Below, one piece after another: positions 28,501 through 35,900 of a DNA stretch of 64,000 nucleotides (position 1 is the first letter of the stretch; each line of letters starts with the position of its first letter). The DNA lies in contig NZ_WJFD01000001.1 in assembly GCF_009647655.1 (NCBI RefSeq), forward strand, positions 1,550,001-1,614,000, written 5' to 3'. Origin of the DNA: Chitinophaga sp. SYP-B3965. GTDB lineage: Bacteria; Bacteroidota; Bacteroidia; Chitinophagales; Chitinophagaceae. A program made the position numbers and the translations under genes. Below the pieces are notes generated by a model. The model did no database searches. It was given only the letters and a program-made list of their open reading frames with translations, and was not told the origin of the DNA.

Positions 28501-28681
28501 GGTTTTCTGCATAGGTGAGATTGATGCCACTCTTAAACAATTTCGTGGCCAGCCATGATGCATGCCGGGTTTTATCTCCTTTGCCAAAAAACAACACCTC
28601 TGCCCTTCTTCCTTCGTCCTGTGAGTCTTGTGAGAAAGCACATAACAATCCTGTGATCAATAAAACTATTACCTTCTTCAT
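25517..28681 (-). CDS. PVC-type propeller dehydrogenase with HEAT repeats and C-terminal azurin-like copper domain
   Basis: This 1054-residue periplasmic protein has a signal peptide followed by several domains. Residues about 28-175 look like a degenerate ThuA-type domain (EVLFFGKGDKTRHASW, VENGKGLVLLD). About 195-590 is a six-bladed PVC-type beta-propeller (GFEIQLFAQEPDITKPIAMAWDERGRLWIVE, DTDGDGKADKFTVFADSL, GPDGAVWIADWYN). About 600-770 contains HEAT-like repeats, followed by a beta-sandwich. The last 120 residues are an azurin/plastocyanin domain with copper ligands His in MQHNLLIIKPG, Cys1037, His1042 and Met1046 in the spacing of azurin. The cytochrome c motif CxxCH, usual in PVC-type proteins, is absent. 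The copper domain may replace it as electron acceptor. It follows the GH5-like gene by 33 bases. Confidence 0.88.
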   Translation of the reverse strand: MKKVIVLLITGLLCAFSQDSQDEGRRAEVLFFGKGDKTRHASWLATKLFKSGINLTYAENLDNLEQYDGVIINAALTPAQEQKVKTFVENGKGLVLLDVTGKSYKGRVFRTTKGTDESAWKTNAFLNNMRDSILWTLGDAVKQKILAANIPDVDIYQSDTIADYTKRYLVPKMQEALQPKQSNKLTQIPLGFEIQLFAQEPDITKPIAMAWDERGRLWIVETVDYPNAFTEVDSVANDRIKICEDTDGDGKADKFTVFADSLNIPTSITFANGGVILAMAPNFLFLKDTNGDDKADVRRVMFTGWAKQDTHSGPSNLQYGFDNKIWGVVGYSGFNGTIDGKPQRFGQGVYHFRSDGTDFEFLGRTSNNTWGLGISEDNNVFISTANNTHSAYYSLPLWHMTRSVPGQPTVDPVQKIDGHYDVHAMTPNLRQVDVVGGFTSATGHHLYTARNFPKEYWNRIAFVCEPTVRLVHQAIMEPDGAGFKEKDGWNLLASSDEWFAPVQAQVGPDGAVWIADWYNFIIQHNVFVKEQAPSEMVLPFTDQPHGKGNAFESKLRDSVHGRIYRIVHKDAKPYKPLQLSTLDVPGLVAALSNDNMFWRMHAQRLLVESQAKSAIPALYKIINDPKVDAVGLNSPAVHALWTLQGLGELNAASLLVVTKALKHPAAGVRKAALEVMPRNSKSIPAITQSGVLNDRNLQTRLAAFRALADYPASSQIGALLYKASQSTQNGKDPWLARALFAAVITHEKGFLAVADPASPYIKALQQATYQLDRGVSSLALDVTAKEITIKALLNKRENRELEGPLVVQGDKTNGYALFVSKDKLTMVVNQKGVAYQATTTEPLPDKMEITAQLLKTGQIRIFINDAVAATGKAPGLFTAPLTVALRTGEDMQEQQRVAVYASNRLRGDLRDVSLSLNGSGNDGAAAAVPSVVIDLKVVKDIMQYDKKRFSVKAGQNVTIRLENPDGMQHNLLIIKPGTLPVVGAAADAMVRDPKASQMQYVPKVPQVLHATRLLNPGETVSLKFIAPKTPGEYPFVCTFPGHWRGMNGIMVVTK

Positions 28682-28714
28682 GGTCTTTTATTTTACTTAT
28701 TTACCGGCCCACGT

Positions 28715-29752
28715 TCATTTTACCGCGGTTAATGATTTGATCAATGCGGTTTCCGCAGGCTTATAGGGAGTACCATCCTGGCGGAAGATATCGTGGAACC
28801 AAACGGGAGGTTCGCTGCCATCTTTGATGGGTGTGTTCCATGCATAGATGGTATTGGATTTACCGGCTACGAGCCCCCAGTTGACAGCAATGATCTTTCT
28901 CTTTTTGAGTTCAGGAAGGATCGTCTCGAAGCGGCTGTCGTTAGTTCTGGCCATGTATTCCGTACAGATCATCGGCAGGCCTCTTGGTACCAATACAGAA
29001 TCTATGAAGGCAAAATGTTTTTTATCGTTCTGGTAATCATGATAAGTGATCACGTCTGAATTGTCTAACTGATATTGGCTTAGTTCTTTCAAGCTGAGTT
29101 TCCAGACGCCTACAGAGAGTGGCTGATCTGGTCTTACCGCCCATCCCCAGCTGAATACTTTTTGCAGCAGGGGCATGCTGTTATTACCGTGTTTTGAATT
29201 ACCGGGTTCATTGTATAAGTCCCACAGTAAAATGCGTTTGTCACTTTTGAAGGTGGTGAGTACATCTTTCACGTAGGCTTCCAGCAAAGCGTGATCTACG
29301 GTTACTACACCGGGGTCCTGTACCCAGCCGGAATTGTGGATACCCGGTTTAGGTGCGGGTTGTGTGCCGGCTTTGTAGGTGTCGTTCCAGCAATCATCAA
29401 AGAATACGAAGATGGTTTTGATCTTGTGTTTGTCCGCAATAGCCAGGTATTGTTTCATGCGGTCTTTGAATCCTTCTTTATCAATTTCCCAGGCAAGATG
29501 ATGCAGGTACACCCGCATATAGGTCATACCGATACCTGCTGCATAACCAAGGTCCCGGTTAATAGTTGCGGGATCGAAAGTTTCCTTCTGCCACATTTCC
29601 AGCTGATTGATAGCCGTAGCGGGTAAGAAGTCCGCGCCTGCGCCCCAGGCTACTTTACTGTACCATGCATTTGCCTTTTCCTTTGTCCATTTTTGTGCGG
29701 AGGCTTGTAATCCAACCAGCAATACCGCTAATACCAAAAGCATTTTTTTCAT
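28715..29752 (-). CDS. GH5-like glycoside hydrolase (clan A TIM barrel), secreted
   Basis: This 345-residue enzyme has a signal peptide MKKMLLVLAVLLVGLQASAQ and a single TIM barrel. Early strands are ATINRDLGYAAGIGMTYMRVY and KIKTIFVFFDDCW. The acid/base is Glu182 in LLWDLYNEPGN and the nucleophile is Glu265 in PMICTEYMAR, with VITYHDYQ between them. The arrangement is that of clan GH-A, close to GH5 or similar xylanase-annotated families. It has no extra binding module. The gene lies 56 bases after the DUF3823 gene, with a hairpin between. It probably cleaves the oligosaccharide bound by the upstream SusCD pair; the linkage cleaved is unknown. Confidence 0.85.
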   Translation of the reverse strand: MKKMLLVLAVLLVGLQASAQKWTKEKANAWYSKVAWGAGADFLPATAINQLEMWQKETFDPATINRDLGYAAGIGMTYMRVYLHHLAWEIDKEGFKDRMKQYLAIADKHKIKTIFVFFDDCWNDTYKAGTQPAPKPGIHNSGWVQDPGVVTVDHALLEAYVKDVLTTFKSDKRILLWDLYNEPGNSKHGNNSMPLLQKVFSWGWAVRPDQPLSVGVWKLSLKELSQYQLDNSDVITYHDYQNDKKHFAFIDSVLVPRGLPMICTEYMARTNDSRFETILPELKKRKIIAVNWGLVAGKSNTIYAWNTPIKDGSEPPVWFHDIFRQDGTPYKPAETALIKSLTAVK

Positions 29753-29776
29753 TCGTTCCGTCTTTTATAGTGATAA

Positions 29777-29800
29777 GGGGGCTGAAAAAGCTCAGCCCTC
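29777..29800. promoter_or_regulatory. Intercistronic hairpin between the DUF3823 and GH5-like genes
   Basis: GGGGGCTGA (29777-29785) pairs with TCAGCCCTC (29792-29800), with one G-U pair and a loop of six bases. On the coding (minus) strand no T-run follows, so this is more likely a processing or stability hairpin than a terminator. It would let the upstream susCD/DUF3823 message be more abundant than the enzymes downstream. On the plus strand a short pyrimidine run follows it. Confidence 0.45.
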
Positions 29801-29808
29801 CTCTTTTG

Positions 29809-30510
29809 TTATAGCGTCAGCTTTACAACAGGTGAAAAGATCATGTCTTCTACACCAGCTATTTTCAGGCCTATGCGTGCAAAAATGTAATTCTGTGCAG
29901 GTATGATGGTGGGTACCACAACAGATAAGGCTACATTATTTGGATCAACAATATCTGCTCCTAACCTTCTTGTTGAAACTAAGTTATAGCTGCTATTGCC
30001 GGATACAAAAGCTGTTTTATTGAGATAGATGTTCACGTGTTCTATGTTTTTTGCATTAGCGTCTGTTATCACTTTTTCCAATTTGAAAGTAGCGTTAACA
30101 TTGTTGCCTGCCGCCGTGATCTGCGGCGTTCTGATCATATAATACGGTGTTACTTCCAGATCAAGTTGCTGGCTGCCGTTCATGGTTACCGTAATGGAAT
30201 CGGGTGCACCGCCGGGTGTTTTTTTCCAAAGGAAGGGGCCCTGACCGGCGGGGATAATTAGTTTGTAAGTTCCGTTAAACAAAAGCACGGAGTAAGTGCC
30301 TTCCTGTGTAAAGGAAGTATTACTCACAGGGCCTGTTTTACCAAAACCAAACTGGAAGAGGTTGTAAGGTACCTGGTTAAATTCCACATTGATGGGCTCT
30401 CCCTGGTATACGAGCTTCCCGCTTAATTGAGCGGTTGGAGGATCGTAGTTATCTTTTTCGCAGGCGCATAGAAAAAGAGAAAAACTGAGTATGGCTATGA
30501 TGATTTTCAT
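29809..30510 (-). CDS. DUF3823 domain lipoprotein (SusE-position)
   Basis: This 233-residue lipoprotein has the signal MKIIIAILSFSLFLCAC with Cys17, then EKDNYDPP. Two beta-sandwich domains follow: residues about 27-120 (LSGKLVYQGEPINVEFNQVPYNLFQFGFG, GTYSVLLFNGTYKLIIP) and about 125-233 (YYMIRTPQITAAGNNVNATFKLEK, ARIGLKIAGVEDMIFSP). This matches DUF3823, found right after susD in many Bacteroidota loci and thought to be a surface glycan-binding protein. It starts 18 bases after the susD stop and belongs to the same operon. Confidence 0.88.
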   Translation of the reverse strand: MKIIIAILSFSLFLCACEKDNYDPPTAQLSGKLVYQGEPINVEFNQVPYNLFQFGFGKTGPVSNTSFTQEGTYSVLLFNGTYKLIIPAGQGPFLWKKTPGGAPDSITVTMNGSQQLDLEVTPYYMIRTPQITAAGNNVNATFKLEKVITDANAKNIEHVNIYLNKTAFVSGNSSYNLVSTRRLGADIVDPNNVALSVVVPTIIPAQNYIFARIGLKIAGVEDMIFSPVVKLTL

Positions 30511-30528
30511 GATGTTACTTTTTGCGGT

Positions 30529-32427
30529 TTAATCCTGGTTTGGCTGTCTAACGATCTTGGGATTGTTAGCAAGGATGTCGTTGTTGATGTTGGAATAATA
30601 ATTACCAAAGCGGAAACGGTTAGCACCGGTGACCAGTGGTGATTTGAGTATCCTGTACAGCCATTTGCCGTGATTGGGATCTCCTGGCTTGTGCAGCTTG
30701 TAGGACCATAAAGCCCAGGGCTGTGTATTCCTTGTTGCAGCTGTACCGATATTTGCCAGCAGGTCTGCCTGAGACATCGGTTGGCCGTCCCAAATTGTGT
30801 GTGCTTTTCTCCAGCGTTTATTATCATACAATACATGTCCTTCAAAGCAAAGCTCTGCGCGGCGTTCATGCATGATCCTTGCAAGGGTTATATTGCCTGC
30901 AACCAGCGGCACTATGAGGCCTGCACGTTCACGCACCTGGTTCATATAACCGGCGGCAACACCTGTTTGCCCAAGTTCAAAGGCGGCTTCCGCAGCATTC
31001 AGCAATACTTCCGCAAAACGATAACGGATGAAGGGTACTTCACTGCTGGTACCGCGGGAACCTGAACCAGCTGCCGGATCGAGATACTTGCGGATATAGA
31101 AACCGGATTGAGCTGTAAATTCCATACCATTGATAGGCCCGTCATAACCTACTACCTGTACAGCCGTTGCGGTGCCTGGCAGTGTTTTAAACTGACCACG
31201 CTGATCTCCGGAAATAATGCTTCCGTCTCCCAACAGGTAACCGGCCCAGATATCCACCGTTCTTCCTTTAAAGGCAGTGCCAGGTAACAGAACAGTTCCT
31301 GCAAGACGGGCATCCCGTCCTGCAAAAAGATCAGGCTGATTGGTATAATAGATAGGATTACCTCCGCCATCAGCGATAGGCAATGGTGCAAATGAATTGT
31401 CCAGTCTCTCGAAAGAGTGTACCAGGTTCAGAGATGGATTGGTACGACCACCTTCCTCTTCTTCTGCACCGAACCTTGGCTGGTTAGCGATGGTAAATGC
31501 ATGCACCTTTCCGCTTTTCAGCTTAAAGTCTTCAATAAATATTGATTCCGGGTTACTGCCTTTATCGTAAAAGATAGATGCAAAATTCTCTGCCAGATCA
31601 GGTTTCTTTTTGTACAGTGCATAAGCGCCGGCAGTACCACCTATCAGCTCCTGTGCAGCCGCCAATGCTTTAGTATAGTATGCATTAGCCTGTGCTGCGG
31701 GAATACCTACTTCTCCACCCGGCAAACTTACCTGCGGCGTATTCACACCATACTTTGCGATGGAACCTGCATATAATGCAGCACGCGTGAGCATGGCCAG
31801 CGCCGCACCTCTTGATGCCCTGGATTTTTGATTTACGTCAGCCGGCAGATCCATTTTAATAGCCTCTGCCTCAGCGATCACAAAGTCGTACATCGCTGCT
31901 TCCGTGGCCCGCGGGTTTTGAAGATAGGTAGGATCTCCCTTGAAATCGTATTGCAGGGATTCCAGGATCAAAGGCACTCCACCCATGCGCTTCACCATTT
32001 CGAAATAATAGTTTGCACGCAGGAAACGGGCTTCAGCGAGGAACCGTTTTTTATTGTCTTCAGATAAGGCTTTGGCGGCAGTACATCTTTCAATAAAAAG
32101 GTTCAGGTGGCGGATGTACCCATAATCCCAGGTACCCCAGTCACCATATCCCCAATCTGTGCGCTGCACCGGGCCGGGCGCTCCGCCGGTGGAGGGAAAT
32201 GCTTCTCCAAAATCAGCCATGGTTTCCCAGGTTTTAATGGTAGCAATATCCACCTGGCGGTTATACAGGTTAGCCAATATAGAAAGCACCTGCCCCGGGT
32301 CTGAAAAAGCCTGGTCATTGGTGAGGATAGACGTTGGCAGTACATTCAGAAATTCACTTTCCTTTTTGCAACCGCCGGAACCTAACAGGGCGGCGGAGAG
32401 TATCGTTACGGATAATATCTTTCTCAT
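30529..32427 (-). CDS. SusD/RagB family outer-membrane glycan-binding lipoprotein
   Basis: This 632-residue protein is longer than average for SusD. The lipoprotein signal is MRKILSVTILSAALLGSGGC with Cys20. SusD helices include EDNKKRFLAEARFLRANYYFEMVKRMGGVPLI and RASRGAALAMLTRAALYAGSIA. The later segment FIRYRFAEVLLNAAEAAFELGQ and HERRAELCFEGHVLYDNKRWR is a diagnostic SusD C-terminal pattern. It ends in NPKIVRQPNQD. The gene is 21 bases after susC and 18 bases before the DUF3823 gene. It caps the SusC pore and binds the substrate of this locus. Confidence 0.95.
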   Translation of the reverse strand: MRKILSVTILSAALLGSGGCKKESEFLNVLPTSILTNDQAFSDPGQVLSILANLYNRQVDIATIKTWETMADFGEAFPSTGGAPGPVQRTDWGYGDWGTWDYGYIRHLNLFIERCTAAKALSEDNKKRFLAEARFLRANYYFEMVKRMGGVPLILESLQYDFKGDPTYLQNPRATEAAMYDFVIAEAEAIKMDLPADVNQKSRASRGAALAMLTRAALYAGSIAKYGVNTPQVSLPGGEVGIPAAQANAYYTKALAAAQELIGGTAGAYALYKKKPDLAENFASIFYDKGSNPESIFIEDFKLKSGKVHAFTIANQPRFGAEEEEGGRTNPSLNLVHSFERLDNSFAPLPIADGGGNPIYYTNQPDLFAGRDARLAGTVLLPGTAFKGRTVDIWAGYLLGDGSIISGDQRGQFKTLPGTATAVQVVGYDGPINGMEFTAQSGFYIRKYLDPAAGSGSRGTSSEVPFIRYRFAEVLLNAAEAAFELGQTGVAAGYMNQVRERAGLIVPLVAGNITLARIMHERRAELCFEGHVLYDNKRWRKAHTIWDGQPMSQADLLANIGTAATRNTQPWALWSYKLHKPGDPNHGKWLYRILKSPLVTGANRFRFGNYYSNINNDILANNPKIVRQPNQD

Positions 32428-32448
32428 GATAATAGTAATAAGTTTTCG

Positions 32449-35400
32449 TTAAAAGGACAGGTTCACGCCGAAGTTGATCACTTTGTTCTGCGGATATTGC
32501 AGACCATTTGTTTCATTCACCTCCGGATCGATGTCAAATTCCTTCACATTGTCAAATGAGAACAGGTTGAATGTGTTCAGATAGAAACGTGCTCTTTGCA
32601 TCTTTGCGCGGTTCACCAGTGAAACAGGTATAGTGTATCCCAGTTCAATTGTCCTTGCTCTGAAGTAGGTGATATTATGCCCCCAGAAAGAAGACGGACG
32701 GGTGTTGCTGTGACCGCCTTCATTATAACGGGTAGCAGGATATTTACCCGGTATCCAGGCACTGTTGCGGTCATAAGGATCTGCACGGTGCCAGCGGTCT
32801 AAAAAGATCTTGCTCACGTTACCGTCATTCTGGAACGGATTCTTCAATTCATTTTCCTGGAACCATGTGTATTGGGTAGCACCGGAGAAATCTGCAGTAA
32901 AGTCAAATCCTCTCCAGGTGGCGCCAAACTGAAAACCAATGCTGATATTTGGTTGAGAACCTGTAGCCCATCCAATAGGGCGGCGGTCGTTATCCGTGAT
33001 CCTGCCATCGCCGTCCGTATCTTTAAAGATCAGATCTCCAGGCAACAATGTTCTGTTACCCTGCCCGTCTATATTTACAGGATAGTTATTGATCTGTTCC
33101 TGGGAAGTGAACTGACCGATATTTTCAAACGCGAATACATAACCACGTAAGCGATTAATATCTGAATTGAAGTATTGATCTACAGAGTTGAAGAAAACAC
33201 GTCTGTAAGCAGTGAGGAACCTTCCACGGGAGTAACCAACGTTACCACCTAACCTGTACTTGAATTCGCCTGCATCTCCGTTATATCCCAGGGAAAACTC
33301 ATGCCCGAAACGTGCATCGCTGTTGAGGTTTTCGTTGGGCAGGCCATAGCCGATCTCTGAGGGTATCAGTACATCTATTTTTACATCACGCAATCCTGTA
33401 CGTTTCCTGTAGAAGTAGTCATAAGAACCGGACAGTTTGCCTTCGAACAGGCTGAAATCAAACCCCACGTCGAACATAGAGCTTTTCAGCCAGGTGATAT
33501 TGGTAATAGGCGCTCCCCTGTCTTCAGACCCGATCACAGGTACACCATCCAGTATGGCTATTCCTGCATTGTAATTGTATCCTTCCACATAAGAAAAAGC
33601 AGCCAACCCCAGGGCATCCCCATCATCTCCCAGGATACCATATGAACCCCGGATCTTAAAGTCGGACAACACCTTGTTATTACCCAGCAGATTCTTCATA
33701 AAAGGTTCTTCCGTGATCCTCCAACCGGCAGACACACTGGGGAAGTATCCTATGCGGTGGTCTGGCGGAAAGAGATAAGAAGCATCCCTGCGCATGATCC
33801 CTTCCAGGAAATATTTATTGTCGTAAGCATAGTTTATCCTTCCGGCAATACCTGTTCTGGCCTGCCTGCTATCTATATCATCATATCGGTCTGATGTGGC
33901 AAAATAGATCAGCGGCAATACATTGGTGGTAGGCACCGCATGGATCCAGTTCTCCAGGTTCTGGCTCTGAAGGCGTTCGGACACGATCATGGCAGAAATA
34001 CCATGTTTCCCGAAAGTCCTGTCGTAAGACAGTTTTATCTGGGAGGTCTGATTGATCACCTTCCGCTGTCTCCGCTCCCTCCATGGGTTGATACTGCCCC
34101 CCGTTCTTGTATACTTCTGATCGGCAGGGTTATAGGTATACGTATCATAAGTGTACTCGTGGTTGTTCAATAACTGATCAGCCAGGTAGTAGGAATACAA
34201 TCCCGTGAGCTTAAGGCCCTTTATGCCGGGTATATCCCATTCTCCATCCAGGTTGATCTGCATTACACGCCAGTCTTCCTTGTACTTACCGGCATACTTG
34301 GTATTGAGATAGCCCCAGTTGGTTTCGTTGTGTTTAATGTCGTTGAGATATTGTGGATTATCGTTGGCAAAAGGTCTTTCCAGGGGCGTGTTACGGATAA
34401 TGGCAAAACGTGCCTGCCAGTAGTCGTCCACCTGCGGCACACCGGGGTTCTCCCTTGTTTCTATCCGGCCATTGATGTTAGCGCCTACCCTCAGGCCGTT
34501 CGCTACTTTCGCAGACACATTGGATTGAATGTTGGTCCTGGTGAATTTATATTCCCTCCCTAATACAGAATTCTGAAAAGTACGGGTAGCAGAAACGTAG
34601 TAGGTCACATTTTCTGTTCCACCTGTGAAGTTCAGGTTATATACATTCAGGGGTGCATTTCCCTGTACGATATAATCCCTCCAGTTGAAGCTCTGATAAC
34701 CATACTCTGTTCCGGCTTTGTATTTTTCCAGTTCGGCTGGTGTGATATTGGTAGTAATAGGATTACCAGGATTACCACCAGGAAGGATTGGTACAACGCG
34801 GTTCATTTCCGCTTCCGCTCTGAGGCTCATATAATCATATGAATTTTTCAGCGGATTAATAAAGCGGGTCCAGTTCTGCAAACCAGTGCTGGCATCCAGG
34901 TTAATGGTGCTACGCGCTCCGGCACGTCCTCTTTTTGTTTGCACCACTACTACCCCGTTTGCTGCCCGCACCCCGTAAATGGCTGCTGCCGCATCTTTCA
35001 GGAAAGAGATACTTTCAATATCCTGAGATGCAATGTTATTGAACTGACCAGCATCCTGCTGTACACCATCAATAACATACAAAGGATTACCCAGGTTACG
35101 GATCTGTATGTTGGCAGATGCACCGGGGCGGCCGTCTGGCATGCGGAAAGATACACCGGGCACTTTACCTGCCAGTGTAGCACTCGTGGTAGAACCTCCC
35201 TTTACATTTCCAATGTCCGCTGCGGAGATAGTGGAAATGGCATTGGTGAGTGACTTTCTCTTAGTGGCGCCATAGCCCACAATTACCACGTCTGTAAGAT
35301 CAGTGGCAGATGTGTACAGGATAACGGGAATGGTTGTTCTTTCCCCGATCGCTATTTCCTGTTGCTTAAATCCCACCATCGTGATAACCAATACCGCATT

Positions 35401-35631
35401 GGCTTTCACGCTTAGGGTAAAATGCCCGTCCGGCGTTGATAATGTGCCGTTCCTTGTTCCTTTTTCGTACACTGTTACGTTAGGTAGTCCTGCTCCTGTA
35501 CTATCTTTCACGGTGCCTGAAACTTTAACAGGCCCTGACTGTGAAAAGACGGGAGCGGAAAACATCATCAGCAGCAATAATATACTGCCTGACAATGCAT
35601 GGTGAAGAAGCTTGTGTGTAGTGTTGTTCAT
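32449..35631 (-). CDS. SusC/RagA family TonB-linked outer-membrane transporter
   Basis: The protein is 1060 residues from the ATG at 35631, which opens MNNTTHKLLHHALSGSILLLLMMFSAPVFSQ; a start 36 bases earlier would add polar residues before the signal. The carboxypeptidase-like domain (VKVSGTVKDSTGAGLPNVTVYEKG), the linker DVVIVGYGATKRKSLTNAIS and the plug motif LYVIDGVQQD followed by ISFLKDAAAAIYGVRAANGVV identify SusC. There is no STN domain. The barrel ends in NFGVNLSF. It is first in the operon that runs to 22817 and is divergent from the sensor kinase with about 270 bases between. Confidence 0.95.
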   Translation of the reverse strand: MNNTTHKLLHHALSGSILLLLMMFSAPVFSQSGPVKVSGTVKDSTGAGLPNVTVYEKGTRNGTLSTPDGHFTLSVKANAVLVITMVGFKQQEIAIGERTTIPVILYTSATDLTDVVIVGYGATKRKSLTNAISTISAADIGNVKGGSTTSATLAGKVPGVSFRMPDGRPGASANIQIRNLGNPLYVIDGVQQDAGQFNNIASQDIESISFLKDAAAAIYGVRAANGVVVVQTKRGRAGARSTINLDASTGLQNWTRFINPLKNSYDYMSLRAEAEMNRVVPILPGGNPGNPITTNITPAELEKYKAGTEYGYQSFNWRDYIVQGNAPLNVYNLNFTGGTENVTYYVSATRTFQNSVLGREYKFTRTNIQSNVSAKVANGLRVGANINGRIETRENPGVPQVDDYWQARFAIIRNTPLERPFANDNPQYLNDIKHNETNWGYLNTKYAGKYKEDWRVMQINLDGEWDIPGIKGLKLTGLYSYYLADQLLNNHEYTYDTYTYNPADQKYTRTGGSINPWRERRQRKVINQTSQIKLSYDRTFGKHGISAMIVSERLQSQNLENWIHAVPTTNVLPLIYFATSDRYDDIDSRQARTGIAGRINYAYDNKYFLEGIMRRDASYLFPPDHRIGYFPSVSAGWRITEEPFMKNLLGNNKVLSDFKIRGSYGILGDDGDALGLAAFSYVEGYNYNAGIAILDGVPVIGSEDRGAPITNITWLKSSMFDVGFDFSLFEGKLSGSYDYFYRKRTGLRDVKIDVLIPSEIGYGLPNENLNSDARFGHEFSLGYNGDAGEFKYRLGGNVGYSRGRFLTAYRRVFFNSVDQYFNSDINRLRGYVFAFENIGQFTSQEQINNYPVNIDGQGNRTLLPGDLIFKDTDGDGRITDNDRRPIGWATGSQPNISIGFQFGATWRGFDFTADFSGATQYTWFQENELKNPFQNDGNVSKIFLDRWHRADPYDRNSAWIPGKYPATRYNEGGHSNTRPSSFWGHNITYFRARTIELGYTIPVSLVNRAKMQRARFYLNTFNLFSFDNVKEFDIDPEVNETNGLQYPQNKVINFGVNLSF

Positions 35632-35887
35632 AAGTGAATCTGATTTTGGGTGATTAGTGGAAGACATAGCTATCCAGTTAAGCCGTTCGTGGTAACGCTC
35701 ATCAAATAGTCAGAATAAAACAAAGGGAGTTATTTTCAATCCCTCATGACGTGGATATCGATTTTGGATCCTGGTTTATGTATATCAGTTCATTAACGTC
35801 TATCAAAGAAATAAAAATCATTTCAGAACCATTCGCCGATTTATTTCATTTTTTAGCCAAAACGTAACATTATTGTGCGCAACAGAT

Positions 35888-35895
35888 TATATTTG
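35888..35895 (+). promoter_or_regulatory. TAnnTTTG -7 element for the sensor/response-regulator operon
   Basis: TATATTTG exactly fits the Bacteroidota -7 consensus TAnnTTTG. A TTG lies at 35873-35875, but only 12 bases upstream, so the -33 element is not convincing. Transcription would begin near 35902, which puts the GTG at 35901 outside the message and favours the TTG at 35919 as start codon. Confidence 0.45.
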
Positions 35896-35900
35896 AGGCA

